From: a virus
IMG/VR virus record: IMGVR_UViG_3300044971_000858
Span: 1-54,859 of that record
Strand: one strand, 5' to 3'
DNA: 54,859 bases
Position 1 is the stretch's first letter. Each line of letters begins with the position of its first letter. The translations under genes were made by a program, and so were the position numbers. Below are positions 1 to 9,372 of the stretch, piece by piece. The notes under the pieces were generated by a model. The model did not search any database and had not been told where the DNA came from. It saw only the letters and a list, made by a program, of their open reading frames with translations.

Positions 1-86
1 GCATCGCCTGCCTAAGAGCAAGAACCTCTATGGTTCCTGCTGCCCAGTTCAGAGCTACATCGTTCCTGAGAACAATCAGGACTGCT
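1..86. repeat. Terminal overlap, left copy
   Basis: These 86 bases are identical to the last 86 bases of the window. The reading frame of the capsid gene continues without a break across the join, so the window is a circularly closed (or circularly permuted) genome cut inside the capsid gene. A short exact overlap of this size is typical of assembly closure and does not by itself show physical terminal repeats. Confidence 0.95.
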
Positions 87-127
87 ATAGCTGCGCTGGC
101 GTGGGTGACATCGTTGTGCCTTCCTAA
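2..127 (+). CDS. Major capsid protein, C-terminal end (partial)
   Basis: This is the last part of the capsid gene that starts at 53488. Joined across the circular closure it gives 470 residues and ends with a stop at 125-127. The tail end is cysteine-rich, with a CC pair, a YSC and a further C within about 30 residues. It is unusual for a capsid protein and could reflect metal binding or disulfides in the mature shell. Joining is certain from the exact 86-base overlap; the capsid assignment rests on gene order (portal, scaffold, this gene). Confidence 0.85.
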   Translation, partial: HRLPKSKNLYGSCCPVQSYIVPENNQDCYSCAGVGDIVVPS

Positions 128-135
128 GTTAAATA

Positions 136-162
136 GGGGAGGGGCTATTAAAGCCTCTCCCC
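136..162 (+). terminator. Hairpin after capsid gene (no U-tract)
   Basis: GGGGAGGGGC and GCCTCTCCCC form a 10-bp stem with one mismatch and a 7-base loop directly after the capsid stop. No T run follows, so it is more likely a partial terminator or an mRNA 3' stabiliser that sets the capsid message level above downstream genes. Confidence 0.55.
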
Positions 163-186
163 GTAACCTTAAATAAAATACAAAAT

Positions 187-801
187 ATGTCTAATAAACG
201 ACCACTCGCTTATGATCGCGTCAACCTTTTCGGCCCTGTCGCAATCAACCTTCTCGCTTCTGGAGACGCTGACCTCTTGGTTCTTAACGACCAAGACACC
301 AAGTTCTTTCCAACAAGCATCGTTCTGGAAACTGCCTACGCTCGCGGAACTACTGCCACCGATCCAGTTGTGATCGTTGATAACGGAACCACTGGCGAAA
401 ACGTCACTTCCTCGCTGACCATCACGGACGCTCTTGATAACCAAGGCCGCTTCAATCCTCTTGCGATTGCTGCTAATCCTTACGTCATCACTGGCTCTCG
501 CAAACTCCGCTTGCTGAAAAGCACAGTTGGTGCTGGTCAAGCTACCGCAACTGTTGCTCGCGCTTCGGGCGTTGCTACAATCGTTACTGCCGCCGCTCAT
601 GGTTTTGCCACGGGTGACGTCATCACGATTGCCAGCATGACCGATAGTTCGTTCAACGATGTGCAGGCTGAAGTTACTGTTGTTGACTCCACCACGTTCA
701 CCTATGCGAACGCTGGCGTTGATGTCGCATCTGGTGCTGACACTGCTGGACGTGTTGGCGCACTCTACGTGAATGCCTACATTGTCGGTATCTACTACTA
801 A
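187..801 (+). CDS. Putative head decoration / structural protein
   Basis: This 204-residue protein follows the capsid gene. Residues about 115-190 carry a small beta domain (a TAAAHGFATGD-type turn followed by VTVVDSTTFTYA) of a type that recurs in phage head and tail surface proteins. Placement immediately after the capsid, between two G/C-rich hairpins, suggests high expression, and a decoration or head-fibre role is likely. No Shine-Dalgarno is visible; the ATG follows an A-rich stretch. The structural role is inferred from position and the beta-repeat look, and the exact function is unknown. Confidence 0.65.
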   Translation: MSNKRPLAYDRVNLFGPVAINLLASGDADLLVLNDQDTKFFPTSIVLETAYARGTTATDPVVIVDNGTTGENVTSSLTITDALDNQGRFNPLAIAANPYVITGSRKLRLLKSTVGAGQATATVARASGVATIVTAAAHGFATGDVITIASMTDSSFNDVQAEVTVVDSTTFTYANAGVDVASGADTAGRVGALYVNAYIVGIYY

Positions 802-812
802 ACCTCAACCTT

Positions 813-840
813 GGGTGGGGAGGTCAATTCCTCCTCACCC
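813..840 (+). terminator. G/C-rich hairpin between structural genes
   Basis: GGGTGGGGAGG pairs with CCTCCTCACCC (one mismatch) around a 6-base loop, with CCCCTTTT just downstream. It is a second hairpin of the same build as the one after the capsid gene and probably a leaky terminator or processing site. Confidence 0.5.
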
Positions 841-857
841 TAACCCCTTTTCATTTT

Positions 858-1115
858 ATGGCTTGCTTCACATCTCTTCCTTACCGCGATAAAACTTATC
901 CTTTCGTTCAAACAATCGCCGCTGCCGCCGGCATTGATCCAACTTCTTTCGGTTGCTATGATGCAGCAAGTGATGCTGCCAAGCTCTACCAATTCTATGT
1001 TGGACTCGCAACAATTGGTGGTCTATCCCCAGTTACTGAAAACTGCTTTGTGCAAAAAACTGAAGACCAGCAATACTTCCTCACTAACGAAGCTCTTGCT
1101 TCGGCTCTTGCTTAA
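858..1115 (+). CDS. Small protein in structural block, unknown
   Basis: An 85-residue protein with no recognisable domain. It contains three cysteines and an alanine-rich C-terminus. It is the first of two small genes (with 1138-1404) of similar size and style, each starting with MA, ahead of the long fibre gene. Position suggests a minor virion or head-completion component, but I do not recognise it. Confidence 0.6.
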   Translation: MACFTSLPYRDKTYPFVQTIAAAAGIDPTSFGCYDAASDAAKLYQFYVGLATIGGLSPVTENCFVQKTEDQQYFLTNEALASALA

Positions 1116-1116
1116 T

Positions 1117-1130
1117 TATCGTAACCGATA
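1117..1130. repeat. Dispersed 14-bp palindrome (core TAAC)
   Basis: Perfect copy of TATCGKWWMCGATA lying between the stop at 1113-1115 and the ATG at 1138, where a ribosome binding site would normally be. Confidence 0.9.
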
Positions 1131-1137
1131 AAATCTT

Positions 1138-1404
1138 ATGGCACTCTCTCAACCCTGCTTTACCGATCTAACTCAAGATCAACAGAACTACAATATCTAC
1201 GAATCTTTGAAAGAAATCGCAGGATTTGAGATTCCTGCATACGATCAGATTGATATTAGTTACTATGGTTCGACTAACAATATTGCCACAGTGCAATATC
1301 TGAAAGACGGAACTCCAGTTGCAACACTAACTCTTACCTATGCTATTCAACCTCCAGTTGCCAACGACGCTAATCTGACAACTGTGTCTGTAGCTTACCC
1401 ATAA
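1138..1404 (+). CDS. Small protein in structural block, unknown
   Basis: An 88-residue protein. The middle (DISYYGSTNNIATVQY) alternates like a beta strand pair, followed by a threonine-rich segment. I do not recognise a family. It ends 3 bases before the fibre gene, so the two are probably translated from one message. The start follows a dispersed palindrome rather than a Shine-Dalgarno. Confidence 0.6.
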   Translation: MALSQPCFTDLTQDQQNYNIYESLKEIAGFEIPAYDQIDISYYGSTNNIATVQYLKDGTPVATLTLTYAIQPPVANDANLTTVSVAYP

Positions 1405-1407
1405 AAT

Positions 1408-3921
1408 ATGGCACTTACATTTAATCCTTTTACTGGTAAACTTGATTTTATCGGAAGTTCAGCAACCGCTGGAATTGGCGCAACAGGCGCGACAGGCCCC
1501 TCTGGCGGCCCTACAGGAGCTACGGGAGCAACGGGCGAAGCAGGCGCAACAGGCTCTGGAAGCACCGGGGCAACTGGTTTAGTTGGCGCGACAGGGGCTA
1601 CGGGATTAAGTGTAACAGGAGCAACAGGAGCAACAGGAGTTGGATCGACTGGTGCAACGGGCGTTGCGGGTGGGCAAGGCTCCACAGGTGCTACAGGAAT
1701 CGCTGGAACTGATGGCGCAACAGGTGCTACAGGAACCTCTGGTGGACAAGGTAGCACAGGAGCCACTGGTTTGTCTGGCAATGACGGAGCTACAGGAAGC
1801 ACAGGCGCGACTGGGTTAAGTGGAAACGATGGTGCGACTGGAGCCACGGGTATTGCTGGGGCAGATGGAGCGACTGGAGCTACAGGAACACAAGGTGATG
1901 TCGGGGCAACTGGAGCGACTGGAGTTGGTGAAGCAGGAGCTACAGGTGCTACGGGCGTTGATGGTGCTACTGGAGCTACTGGAATCCAAGGCTCCACAGG
2001 GTCTACTGGTGCGACTGGAACTGCTGGCGTTGATGGGGCGACAGGGGCAACGGGAGTTGACGGAGCCACAGGCGCGACTGGGGTAGCTGGAAACGATGGA
2101 GCCACAGGAGCAACTGGTATTACTGGCGCGGACGGCTCTACAGGAGCTACGGGCGTTCAAGGGGATGTTGGTTCTACTGGCGCAACTGGAATAGCAGGAG
2201 CAGACGGCTCGACAGGGGCAACAGGTCTGGAAGGCGCGACTGGAGCGACTGGTATCGGAGCTACAGGAGCCACTGGCCCTCAAGGAACTCCGGGACAATC
2301 GGCATCATTTTTCGACTATAAAGCAAAAACGACGATCACAACTAGCGACCCAACCCCAACGCATCTAATTTGGAATAATGCGACTCAAGTATCCGCTACG
2401 CAAATCAATGTCTCGCACATTGACAAAAACAATGTCGATGTCGATGTGTTTCTGGAACTCATAAAGCAAGGGGACACGCTCATTCTGCAAGACGCAACCA
2501 ATAGTAACAACTACCAAAAATGGACTGTTTCTGCACCCCCAGTTCCGCAAACTGGTTATGTTGAGTATCCAGTCACATTAGTTACCTCGGCTGGGACAGG
2601 CACAACTAATTTTGCGAACAACCATGACCTTGCATTCATTGTATTCTCGGCAGGTATCGCTGGGGCAACTGGAGCAACTGGTGTAGGCGCAACTGGCGCG
2701 ACAGGCGTTGCGGGAGCGGATGGTGCGACTGGCGCGACTGGTTTAGAAGGAGCGACTGGAGCCACGGGAATCGGAGCTACGGGTGCAACGGGCGTTGCTG
2801 GAAATGACGGGGCGACTGGCGCGACAGGTATTGCTGGTAACGATGGAGCCACAGGAAGCACAGGCGCAACCGGAATAGGCGCAAGCGGAGCAACTGGTGC
2901 AACGGGATCATCCGCAGCAATTACACCGGGAATAGTTGATAATGCAATAGTTCGTGCAGATGGAACTGGAAATAATGCAATTCAAGGTTCTGATATTAAC
3001 ATTGATGATGCTACAACTTCTACACAAGCGAATATTGCTCTCACGAACCAGCATAGTGGACAAACTAACTCCGCGCTTGTCATCACACCAAAAGGCACAG
3101 GGGCGTTGATCGTTGGCCCAAAACCAGATGGAACTGCAACTGGAGGAAATGCAAGGGGCGCAAATGCGGTTGATTTGCAAACGAAACGATTCGCTGCAAA
3201 CAATGTAGCGTCTGGAGCAAGTGCAGTTGCGATTGGGGAAAGCAATGTTTCGTCAGCAACAAATTCAGTTGCGATTGGCGTTGAGAATATAGCTTCTTCA
3301 AATTATGCAACTTGCTTTGGGATCGGAAATACAGCGTCTACAGGTGCGCAGTCATCTGTTTTAGGCGGTCGTTCAAATATTGCAAATGCGACTGGCAGCG
3401 TAGTAGTTGGAGGAGGGGCAACTAATTTCGGGAACCAAGCCTCAGGCGATTATAGCTTAACATTAGCTGGTCGGCGGGCACTGGCGGATAGGTCAGCAAT
3501 GTTGGCTCAGGCAAACGGTTCATTCAGCGCACTAGGTGATGCCCAACGCGCACGCTTCGTCCTTCGTTGCAAGACTACGACAAATACTGGAGTTGAAATG
3601 GCATTGGACGGAGCAGCGACATATCTTGGAATTCCATCTGGAAAGATCATTGCCTGCACAATTAACATTACTGGAAGCAAATCAGATGGAACTGCCGTTG
3701 CTCACTACTTGCGCCAATACTGCGTGAAAAATGTCGGTGGAACCTCTTCACAAGTTTACGCTCCAGTGACTATCGGAACCGATAACGCCGCAGGAACAAC
3801 GATTGCGCTTTCTGCAAATAACGCTGATGATACACTTCGCATCTTGGTTACTGGTATTACTTCTGAAACATGGCGTTGGGTAGCTTCTGTAGATGCAGTA
3901 GAAGTGGCTTACGGAACATAA
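1408..3921 (+). CDS. Collagen-like tail fibre with YadA-head-like repeats
   Basis: An 837-residue appendage protein. The N-terminus ([14 protein letters not shown]) matches the short leader peptide common on podovirus fibres. Residues about 25-295 and 420-505 are G-A-T/G-x-x collagen-like triplets, which predict a trimeric triple helix, split by a globular insert at about 297-415. Residues about 590-680 hold repeats of the form [19 protein letters not shown] and GAQSSVLGG, the signature of left-handed beta-roll heads seen in trimeric autotransporter adhesins. A C-terminal beta domain probably contacts the receptor. Role: host attachment. The architecture is directly visible; receptor and attachment point are unknown. 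Confidence 0.85.
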   Translation: MALTFNPFTGKLDFIGSSATAGIGATGATGPSGGPTGATGATGEAGATGSGSTGATGLVGATGATGLSVTGATGATGVGSTGATGVAGGQGSTGATGIAGTDGATGATGTSGGQGSTGATGLSGNDGATGSTGATGLSGNDGATGATGIAGADGATGATGTQGDVGATGATGVGEAGATGATGVDGATGATGIQGSTGSTGATGTAGVDGATGATGVDGATGATGVAGNDGATGATGITGADGSTGATGVQGDVGSTGATGIAGADGSTGATGLEGATGATGIGATGATGPQGTPGQSASFFDYKAKTTITTSDPTPTHLIWNNATQVSATQINVSHIDKNNVDVDVFLELIKQGDTLILQDATNSNNYQKWTVSAPPVPQTGYVEYPVTLVTSAGTGTTNFANNHDLAFIVFSAGIAGATGATGVGATGATGVAGADGATGATGLEGATGATGIGATGATGVAGNDGATGATGIAGNDGATGSTGATGIGASGATGATGSSAAITPGIVDNAIVRADGTGNNAIQGSDINIDDATTSTQANIALTNQHSGQTNSALVITPKGTGALIVGPKPDGTATGGNARGANAVDLQTKRFAANNVASGASAVAIGESNVSSATNSVAIGVENIASSNYATCFGIGNTASTGAQSSVLGGRSNIANATGSVVVGGGATNFGNQASGDYSLTLAGRRALADRSAMLAQANGSFSALGDAQRARFVLRCKTTTNTGVEMALDGAATYLGIPSGKIIACTINITGSKSDGTAVAHYLRQYCVKNVGGTSSQVYAPVTIGTDNAAGTTIALSANNADDTLRILVTGITSETWRWVASVDAVEVAYGT
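3771..3784. repeat. Dispersed 14-bp palindrome (core GAAC), in frame
   Basis: Perfect copy inside the fibre reading frame, encoding T-I-G-T-D-N near the C-terminus. Confidence 0.85.
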
Positions 3922-3926
3922 TTACT

Positions 3927-4169
3927 ATGCTTAAAACATACGGACTCATATTTCCAAACGGAGAAAAATATCTCTCCAGTGTTGTGCTGGACGATGAAGG
4001 CAATCCACGGATTGACACCATTCGACCATATCCAGTGCCAGAAGATTGGGTTGATCCAACGCTTGTAGAACTAATCAAAGCTGATCCTCCCGGCCCAGAA
4101 ACGGAATGGGAAAGCTACCTTGAATGGTTCCCTGATAAGGTAGAAGTGCATTGGAAACAAATATCGTAA
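3927..4169 (+). CDS. Small acidic protein between fibre genes
   Basis: An 80-residue protein rich in Pro, Glu and Trp, with no recognised family. The ATG at 3927 is preferred over the in-frame start at 3870 because the latter would overlap the fibre gene by 52 bases. It lies between two collagen-like fibre genes and may be a fibre assembly factor or attachment adaptor. Its stop codon (TAA 4167-4169) is formed inside a dispersed palindrome. Confidence 0.6.
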   Translation: MLKTYGLIFPNGEKYLSSVVLDDEGNPRIDTIRPYPVPEDWVDPTLVELIKADPPGPETEWESYLEWFPDKVEVHWKQIS

Positions 4170-4175
4170 ACGATA
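4162..4175. repeat. Dispersed 14-bp palindrome (core TAAA)
   Basis: Perfect copy that contains the stop codon of the preceding gene and ends 6 bases before the ATG at 4182. Confidence 0.9.
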
Positions 4176-4181
4176 AATCCC

Positions 4182-5999
4182 ATGAGCAATTGCTGTAACG
4201 AAACAATCATTGTAGCTTCTTACGCGAGATCAGCAAAAGAAAGCGCAGCGAGTGCCGCGCATTCGGCTTGCTTGGCAATGCAGGCAATCGGAGCCAGCGG
4301 AGCAACTGGTGCTACTGGCGTTGGAGCTACGGGTGCGACTGGACTCACGGGCGCAACTGGGCCAAGCGGTGGGCCTACCGGAGCAACTGGAGCCACAGGC
4401 GAAGGTGCAACTGGAGCCACAGGATTATCGGGAATTAACGGAACTACAGGTGCTACAGGATTGCGCGGAGCTACTGGCAGCACAGGCGCGACAGGAAACC
4501 AAGGCGCAACTGGGCCGCAAGGTTCTACTGGCATCGGCGCAAGCGGAGCAACGGGAGCCACTGGTCAACAAGGGCCAATCGGCCCACAAGGTTCCACCGG
4601 AAGTATCGGCCCTCGCGGAGCAACTGGATTAGATGGGCCAATTGGAGCCACGGGGCCAAGTGGCGGCCCTACTGGTGCTACGGGATTAACTGGCTCAACT
4701 GGGGCTACTGGCATCGGCGCAACTGGACTTCAAGGTTCTACGGGCGCAACAGGTATTCAAGGAATTCAAGGTAATGTTGGTTCTACCGGAGCCACTGGAA
4801 TCCAAGGATCAACTGGTCTTACAGGAGCAACAGGATCAAGCGGGATTCAAGGAGCTACAGGATCGACTGGTGAGATTGGAAGCACGGGTGCTACAGGAAC
4901 CGCTGGCATTGATGGAGCAACTGGAGCCACCGGAATCCAAGGCGTTCAAGGCGCAACAGGAGCCACAGGAGTTGCAGGCGAACAAGGCAGCACAGGTGCA
5001 ACGGGCGTTGCTGGTTCTACAGGAGCGACAGGCGCGACTGGAATTCAAGGTTCTACAGGAGCAACAGGGTTGACTGGCTCTACAGGCGCAACTGGCGTTG
5101 CAGGAAGCAATGGTGCTACTGGTTCGACAGGCGCGACTGGAATTGCTGGTTTAGATGGAGCTACCGGAGCTACTGGTGTGGGTGCGACTGGTGCGACAGG
5201 AGCGACTGGCGGCATGGCGGTAGCAGATGTCCAAGTATTCTTGGCAAGCGGAACTTGGACTAAACCAGTTGGTGCAAAATCCGTTGAAGTTCAAGTTGTC
5301 GGCGGTGGTGGTGGCGGGGGCAGTGGACGCAAAGGAGCAGTTGCATCGGTGCGTGGCGGTGGCGGAGGGGGTGCAGGTGCTGGAACAAGCATTATTTCAT
5401 TCGACGCATCATCTTTAGGAGCAACTGTATCGGTTATAGTTGGCGCAGGTGGTGCAGGGGGAGCATCTGTAACCGCTGCTAGTGGAAACGGAAGCGCAGG
5501 AGCGGCAGGTGGCGATTCTCTTTTTGGAATTTTTCGAGGCCGTGGAGGTGGAGGCGGCTCTGGTGGATTCGTCGCCACGGCAAATGGTGGCACAGCAGGA
5601 TCGGGGCAGTTTAATGGAACGGCAGGCGGGGCAGGCGCGGCAACAACCGCCGCAGTAAATGCCGCCGGAGCAACATTTGTCTCTGGCGCGGGTGGTGGTG
5701 GGGGAATTGATTCTGCGAACACGCTATTCGCTGCTTCTAACGGTGGCGCAATCAACTCAACAAACCTCGCTGGCACAGGAGTCAACACATCGCCAACTCC
5801 GCACGGTCTTATCACCGCACTTGGGCAAGGAGGTGGCGGTGGCAGTGCTTCCGCTACTGGAAATGCAAACTCTGGAGGAAATGGTGGACTCTATGGAGGC
5901 GGGGGTGGAGGAGGAGGCGCATCCACTGAAGCTGTTGGAAACTCTGGTGCTGGCGGAACTGGTGGTCAAGGAATCGTCATCGTAACAACATACTTCTAA
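4182..5999 (+). CDS. Collagen-like fibre with polyglycine adhesin tip
   Basis: A 605-residue protein. A short N-terminal helical segment (residues 1-35, Ala/Ser rich with several Cys) is followed by about 300 residues of G-A-T/G-x-x triplets. The C-terminal 250 residues are glycine-rich, with at least six runs of 4-7 glycines separated by short beta-like segments, starting with a [16 protein letters not shown] motif. That motif and layout are typical of polyglycine-sandwich receptor-binding tips on phage fibres. The likely role is recognition of the host surface, with loops between glycine runs giving specificity. Confidence 0.8.
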   Translation: MSNCCNETIIVASYARSAKESAASAAHSACLAMQAIGASGATGATGVGATGATGLTGATGPSGGPTGATGATGEGATGATGLSGINGTTGATGLRGATGSTGATGNQGATGPQGSTGIGASGATGATGQQGPIGPQGSTGSIGPRGATGLDGPIGATGPSGGPTGATGLTGSTGATGIGATGLQGSTGATGIQGIQGNVGSTGATGIQGSTGLTGATGSSGIQGATGSTGEIGSTGATGTAGIDGATGATGIQGVQGATGATGVAGEQGSTGATGVAGSTGATGATGIQGSTGATGLTGSTGATGVAGSNGATGSTGATGIAGLDGATGATGVGATGATGATGGMAVADVQVFLASGTWTKPVGAKSVEVQVVGGGGGGGSGRKGAVASVRGGGGGGAGAGTSIISFDASSLGATVSVIVGAGGAGGASVTAASGNGSAGAAGGDSLFGIFRGRGGGGGSGGFVATANGGTAGSGQFNGTAGGAGAATTAAVNAAGATFVSGAGGGGGIDSANTLFAASNGGAINSTNLAGTGVNTSPTPHGLITALGQGGGGGSASATGNANSGGNGGLYGGGGGGGGASTEAVGNSGAGGTGGQGIVIVTTYF

Positions 6000-6002
6000 T
6001 CT

Positions 6003-6416
6003 ATGGTTCAAAGATACGTCATTTTAGATAAAGTAGGTGGATGGTTGGATAATGTTATTCTGTGGGATGGGAACTTGCAGACATGGCAACCTCCAGTTGG
6101 AACGATTGTTAAACTTGAAAGCAAAATTGATTACGCAACGCTTCCTGTAAATCCAAATTCAATCGTGCTATATACCGCAGAGCAGTGGCTAACAAATCAA
6201 GGATATGACGCTACGCAACTCGTAACCTTTGCAGATGTTGAAAGACAACTTGTTCTCGCTGGTAAGGCATCATTCTTGATGGATGCGGTGCGAGCATGGG
6301 CAAATAGTATCCTTGCAGAATATGTGGCAACCCCAGTCAGTAAATCAGATTGGCCTGTTGCTCCATATACTTTCAACGAAGCAATCACAGATGGATTTAA
6401 CATTCTCAACTCATAA
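6003..6416 (+). CDS. Unknown protein after fibre gene (possible fibre chaperone)
   Basis: A 137-residue protein starting 4 bases after the fibre stop. The N-terminus (RYVILDKVGGWLDNVILWDG) is beta-like, and the C-terminal half is helical and tryptophan-containing. Genes of this size right after a fibre often encode fibre assembly proteins, but I see no diagnostic motif. Its stop overlaps the next start (TAATG), linking it to the lysis cassette. Confidence 0.55.
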   Translation: MVQRYVILDKVGGWLDNVILWDGNLQTWQPPVGTIVKLESKIDYATLPVNPNSIVLYTAEQWLTNQGYDATQLVTFADVERQLVLAGKASFLMDAVRAWANSILAEYVATPVSKSDWPVAPYTFNEAITDGFNILNS

Positions 6417-6595
6417 TGGACACGCACTCATTTAACGCAGGCATGGCAGGAGTTCTTGCTACGGCAACATCAGTTGGTATTTCATTGCTGCCAGAAGTTG
6501 AGGCATGGCTACGCATTGTATCTCTTCTTGTGGGTATCGCAGTAGGTATCGGGTCACTTATCGTTCTTGCTCGTAACTGGAATAAAAACAAATGA
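6416..6595 (+). CDS. Holin-like membrane protein
   Basis: A 59-residue protein with two hydrophobic segments (about residues 8-25 and 32-52) followed by a basic tail RNWNKNK, the topology of small class II holins. The start overlaps the previous stop (TAATG), and its own stop overlaps the next ATG (ATGA). It heads a four-gene lysis cassette (6416-7459). The holin role is inferred from topology and neighbours. Confidence 0.65.
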   Translation: MDTHSFNAGMAGVLATATSVGISLLPEVEAWLRIVSLLVGIAVGIGSLIVLARNWNKNK

Positions 6596-6750
6596 ACCCT
6601 AAACAAATCGCACTTGGTCTTATCATCATCTCGCTTGCATTTCTCGCAATGGCATTTTTGACGGGGTGCGAGACACTTGGAATTTCCCTACAGACACAAT
6701 ACGGAAGTTTTACTTATGAACTTCCAGAACCAAAAGGAACAAAGAAATGA
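6592..6750 (+). CDS. Small lipoprotein, possible outer spanin
   Basis: A 52-residue protein with an N-terminal hydrophobic signal and a lipobox LTGC that would place the lipidated cysteine at about residue 26, leaving a mature peptide of under 30 residues. Tiny lipoproteins inside lysis cassettes often act as Rz1-like outer spanins, which would imply a Gram-negative host with an outer membrane. No inner spanin partner with a coiled coil is evident, so the role is tentative. ATGA overlaps couple it to both neighbours. Confidence 0.65.
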   Translation: MNPKQIALGLIIISLAFLAMAFLTGCETLGISLQTQYGSFTYELPEPKGTKK

Positions 6751-6917
6751 AAATCGTAAATATACTACTTCAACGCTTGAGTGAAAATAGCACTTGGCGC
6801 GGATTGATTCTGATTGCTACGGCAGTCGGAGTGAAGATCGAACCAGAACTTCAAGAAGCTATTCTTGTCGCTGGACTCGGCCTCGTCGGACTAATCAATG
6901 TAATCCGTAAGGGCTAA
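6747..6917 (+). CDS. Holin-like protein
   Basis: A 56-residue protein. The pattern STWRGLILIATAVGVKIEPE followed by a second hydrophobic segment (ILVAGLGLVGLINVI) and a basic end is a familiar small phage holin layout, with the conserved S-T-W-R-G-L motif. It overlaps the lipoprotein gene by ATGA and ends 2 bases before the lysin gene. Two holin-like genes in one cassette suggest a holin plus antiholin or pinholin pair. Confidence 0.7.
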   Translation: MKIVNILLQRLSENSTWRGLILIATAVGVKIEPELQEAILVAGLGLVGLINVIRKG

Positions 6918-6919
6918 TC

Positions 6920-7459
6920 ATGGTTCCTAATTCCAGACCGCAACAAGCGAAAGAGAAGACCCTTGCTATGGTAATCAAAGCAGGAATTGAAGATCGCGTT
7001 GCGCTGGTAGGAATAAGGGGATATTACTCTGAAACATTCGCGCCATCTGGAAACCAAAGGGGCATCTACGACGATGCGATTATACTACTATCTCCTTCTG
7101 TTCATGCTACTTTCAACGCCAATACTGATCCATCAGTTTTTAAGAAAGGTATCGCGGTTCTTAAAACGGGCGTTCACAGGTATCGTAAGGGCAATCATGG
7201 TATCTCTAAACCCGGAGGCGGCTACCCAGCGTTGCGACCTGCTAACGGAAAAGAAGAACTCCCTGTTACGCGAGATGGCGAAGGTGATTCGATGGGAGTA
7301 GCAATCAACATCCATAAGGGCGGGTATAACACAACATCGTCATTGGGATGCCAAACGATCTATCCACCACAATGGGACGGGTTCATAAATCTAGTCTACT
7401 CGGAAATGAGTAGATATAACCAAAAGACAATTCCATATTTACTTGTGGAAAACGCTTGA
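6920..7459 (+). CDS. Putative endolysin, YkuD-like (L,D-transpeptidase fold)
   Basis: A 179-residue protein with no signal peptide. Features include a GIYDDAI segment, FNANTDPS, a TGVHRYRKG strand and a C-terminal INIHKGG...SSLGCQTI motif. The His and the Cys of SxGC resemble the catalytic pair of L,D-transpeptidase-fold enzymes, although the His-Cys spacing (12) is shorter than usual. Proteins of this type occur in phage lysis modules. Position directly after holin genes supports peptidoglycan hydrolysis. Family assignment and cleavage specificity are inferred. Confidence 0.6.
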   Translation: MVPNSRPQQAKEKTLAMVIKAGIEDRVALVGIRGYYSETFAPSGNQRGIYDDAIILLSPSVHATFNANTDPSVFKKGIAVLKTGVHRYRKGNHGISKPGGGYPALRPANGKEELPVTRDGEGDSMGVAINIHKGGYNTTSSLGCQTIYPPQWDGFINLVYSEMSRYNQKTIPYLLVENA

Positions 7460-7471
7460 CTTAACCTAAAC

Positions 7472-7485
7472 TATCGTTAACGATA
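7472..7485. repeat. Dispersed 14-bp palindrome (core TTAA)
   Basis: Perfect, fully self-complementary copy between the lysin stop and the tailspike ATG at 7492 (6 bases apart). Confidence 0.9.
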
Positions 7486-7491
7486 AAAACT

Positions 7492-9372
7492 ATGAGTTGC
7501 GGAAATTCCAGAAGTTCTAAATGCAATCCATGCGGCCCAAGTGAGGCTGCAATGAATGAGATTGCCAACAAGGCTGCATACTACGCAAGAATTGCTCAAT
7601 ATGCCTCAGATGGATTCAGCCAAGTTTATCTTGGCGCAAAAGAAACTGCGCCTACCACTGACAATAATGGGAATCCTCTAATTGAAGGAGCATTATATTT
7701 TAATACTACAGATAATCTATTGTATGTGTGGGATGGGTCTGTATGGTATGCTTCAGCTTTTGATGAAACAACACCATTCTTGTCCACATCATCAAATACA
7801 GGAATATCATTAGAAGATAGGTTTGCATATTTTTCAAATGTAAAAGATTTTGGAGCAGTTGGAGATGGTGTTGCAAATGATTCAGCCGCATTTGATGCCG
7901 CAATAGCAAGCCCAACATTAGGCCCAGTTTTTGTTCCAAAAGGAGATTACAATGCTGGATATAAAACATGGATTGAAAGAGGGGTTGTATCTTTAGCTGA
8001 CGGAAATAGCAAACAAGAGTGGCTTGTCAGTAGAAAAATGACTGGCAACCAAGGGGAAAGAGGAGGCGGAACATTTGGTGGATTTAGCCCCGGAGCATAT
8101 TTTGTTGACTTGACAGAAGATGTATCTGTTGGAACAGCAACTGGATTTGCAAGTTTTGTTGGAACAACATTTAGACATAGATACCTTGGAGGAAACACAA
8201 GTAATGGCAGCAGGGGGAATGTTTTAAGTTCACTTGAAGTTTTAGGAAAATCAACTCTTAATACTCAACCAGAATTTGTTGCTTTTGCTGCAAATACAAC
8301 TGGGAATACAGATCAAAATGGAATAGATACTACAATTGCTGGATCAAAAGGTTCATATTTTGGAGGAAATACAAATGTTTATTTGTCTGGTGATGCTAAA
8401 AATCTAAAAAATGTTTGCGGGCTTGAAGCGAACATTCAAGCTACTGGAGTTGGTCATTCTTCATGTTATCAAGCAGGTATTGATATTGCTTGCAACTATA
8501 AAAGTAGAGGAGCAGTAACGGATGCCGCGCTTGGAATTTCTGGATATGGGTCAGGTCACATTGGGTATGGTGCTGGAATTTTGTTTTCTTCAAAAAATGG
8601 AGGACAACCATTTGCATCTGATAGCACAATTATTAAAGTAATCGCAGGGCCAAATAATACAAGTGGTATAACTCCGTCTGTTTTTAGGGGAATTGATTTT
8701 TCTGAATACAACATAACAAACTCTATCATAAAAGGAGCGCAATCAAATCTAACAGAAAGCTCTTTAACTATTGGAGATGATTCTGGATTTGCACTTCTTC
8801 AGGGTGGATCACAATCAATAAATGCAACTCTTCGTATCAGGCCAAAAGGAACCGGAGTTGTTAGTATTCAGAGTTCAGATGGATCGCAAGATATAGCACG
8901 ATTTGATGCGAATATTAATGTTTGCACATTGCAAAACACAAGGCCAGATGCGGATGCTACAAGAGTATTAGGAGATGCATCGCGTAGGTGGTCACAAGTA
9001 TACGCCGCATCTGGAACAATCAATACTTCTGATGCAAGAGAGAAGACATTTTTTCAAATTGAGGATGTTGAAAAATTAGCTGCACTTGAAATAAAACAAA
9101 ATCTTCGTAAGTTTAAATTCAATTCATCTATTGAAGAAAAAGGTGATAATGCACGAATTCATTTTGGCGCATCCGCTCAACAAATTGGTGATATAATGAA
9201 GTCGCATGGCCTTGATCCTAATAAATATGGATTTTATTGCTACGATGAATGGAATGAAATTGAAGAACAAAAGGACAATGAAGGAAATGTTATTGAACCA
9301 TATCGTGCATCTGGTAATAGATATGGAGTAAGATATGAAGAACTTTTATCCTTTATTGTTTCAGCACTATGA
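7492..9372 (+). CDS. Tailspike with beta-helix and S74 autochaperone
   Basis: A 626-residue receptor-binding protein. Residues about 20-90 form a fibre-adaptor region ending in ALYFNTTDNLLYVWDGSVWY. VKDFGAVGDGVANDSAAFDAAI at about 117-138 is the entry motif of pectate-lyase-type beta-helices. The C-terminal 130 residues start at TSDAREK, the Ser/Lys signature of the peptidase S74 intramolecular chaperone, which trims itself after trimer folding. The gene is A/T-richer than the collagen fibre genes. The stop overlaps the next start. The target polysaccharide is unknown. Confidence 0.85.
   Translation: MSCGNSRSSKCNPCGPSEAAMNEIANKAAYYARIAQYASDGFSQVYLGAKETAPTTDNNGNPLIEGALYFNTTDNLLYVWDGSVWYASAFDETTPFLSTSSNTGISLEDRFAYFSNVKDFGAVGDGVANDSAAFDAAIASPTLGPVFVPKGDYNAGYKTWIERGVVSLADGNSKQEWLVSRKMTGNQGERGGGTFGGFSPGAYFVDLTEDVSVGTATGFASFVGTTFRHRYLGGNTSNGSRGNVLSSLEVLGKSTLNTQPEFVAFAANTTGNTDQNGIDTTIAGSKGSYFGGNTNVYLSGDAKNLKNVCGLEANIQATGVGHSSCYQAGIDIACNYKSRGAVTDAALGISGYGSGHIGYGAGILFSSKNGGQPFASDSTIIKVIAGPNNTSGITPSVFRGIDFSEYNITNSIIKGAQSNLTESSLTIGDDSGFALLQGGSQSINATLRIRPKGTGVVSIQSSDGSQDIARFDANINVCTLQNTRPDADATRVLGDASRRWSQVYAASGTINTSDAREKTFFQIEDVEKLAALEIKQNLRKFKFNSSIEEKGDNARIHFGASAQQIGDIMKSHGLDPNKYGFYCYDEWNEIEEQKDNEGNVIEPYRASGNRYGVRYEELLSFIVSAL

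Noticed and set aside
1-86. Physical direct terminal repeats
   Set aside because: The 86-base overlap lies inside the capsid gene and is of assembly k-mer size, so circular closure is the simpler reading.
1395-2105. Long - strand Pro/Ala/Val-rich open frame
   Set aside because: It is the antisense image of the G-A-T triplet repeats of the collagen-like fibre; periodic codons keep all frames open. The same applies to - strand frames at 2556-2861, 4220-4561 and 5291-5815.
1480-5210. Short tandem repeats that could look like a CRISPR or VNTR array
   Set aside because: The repeats are in-frame 9-18 base collagen triplets with no constant repeat/unique spacer structure.
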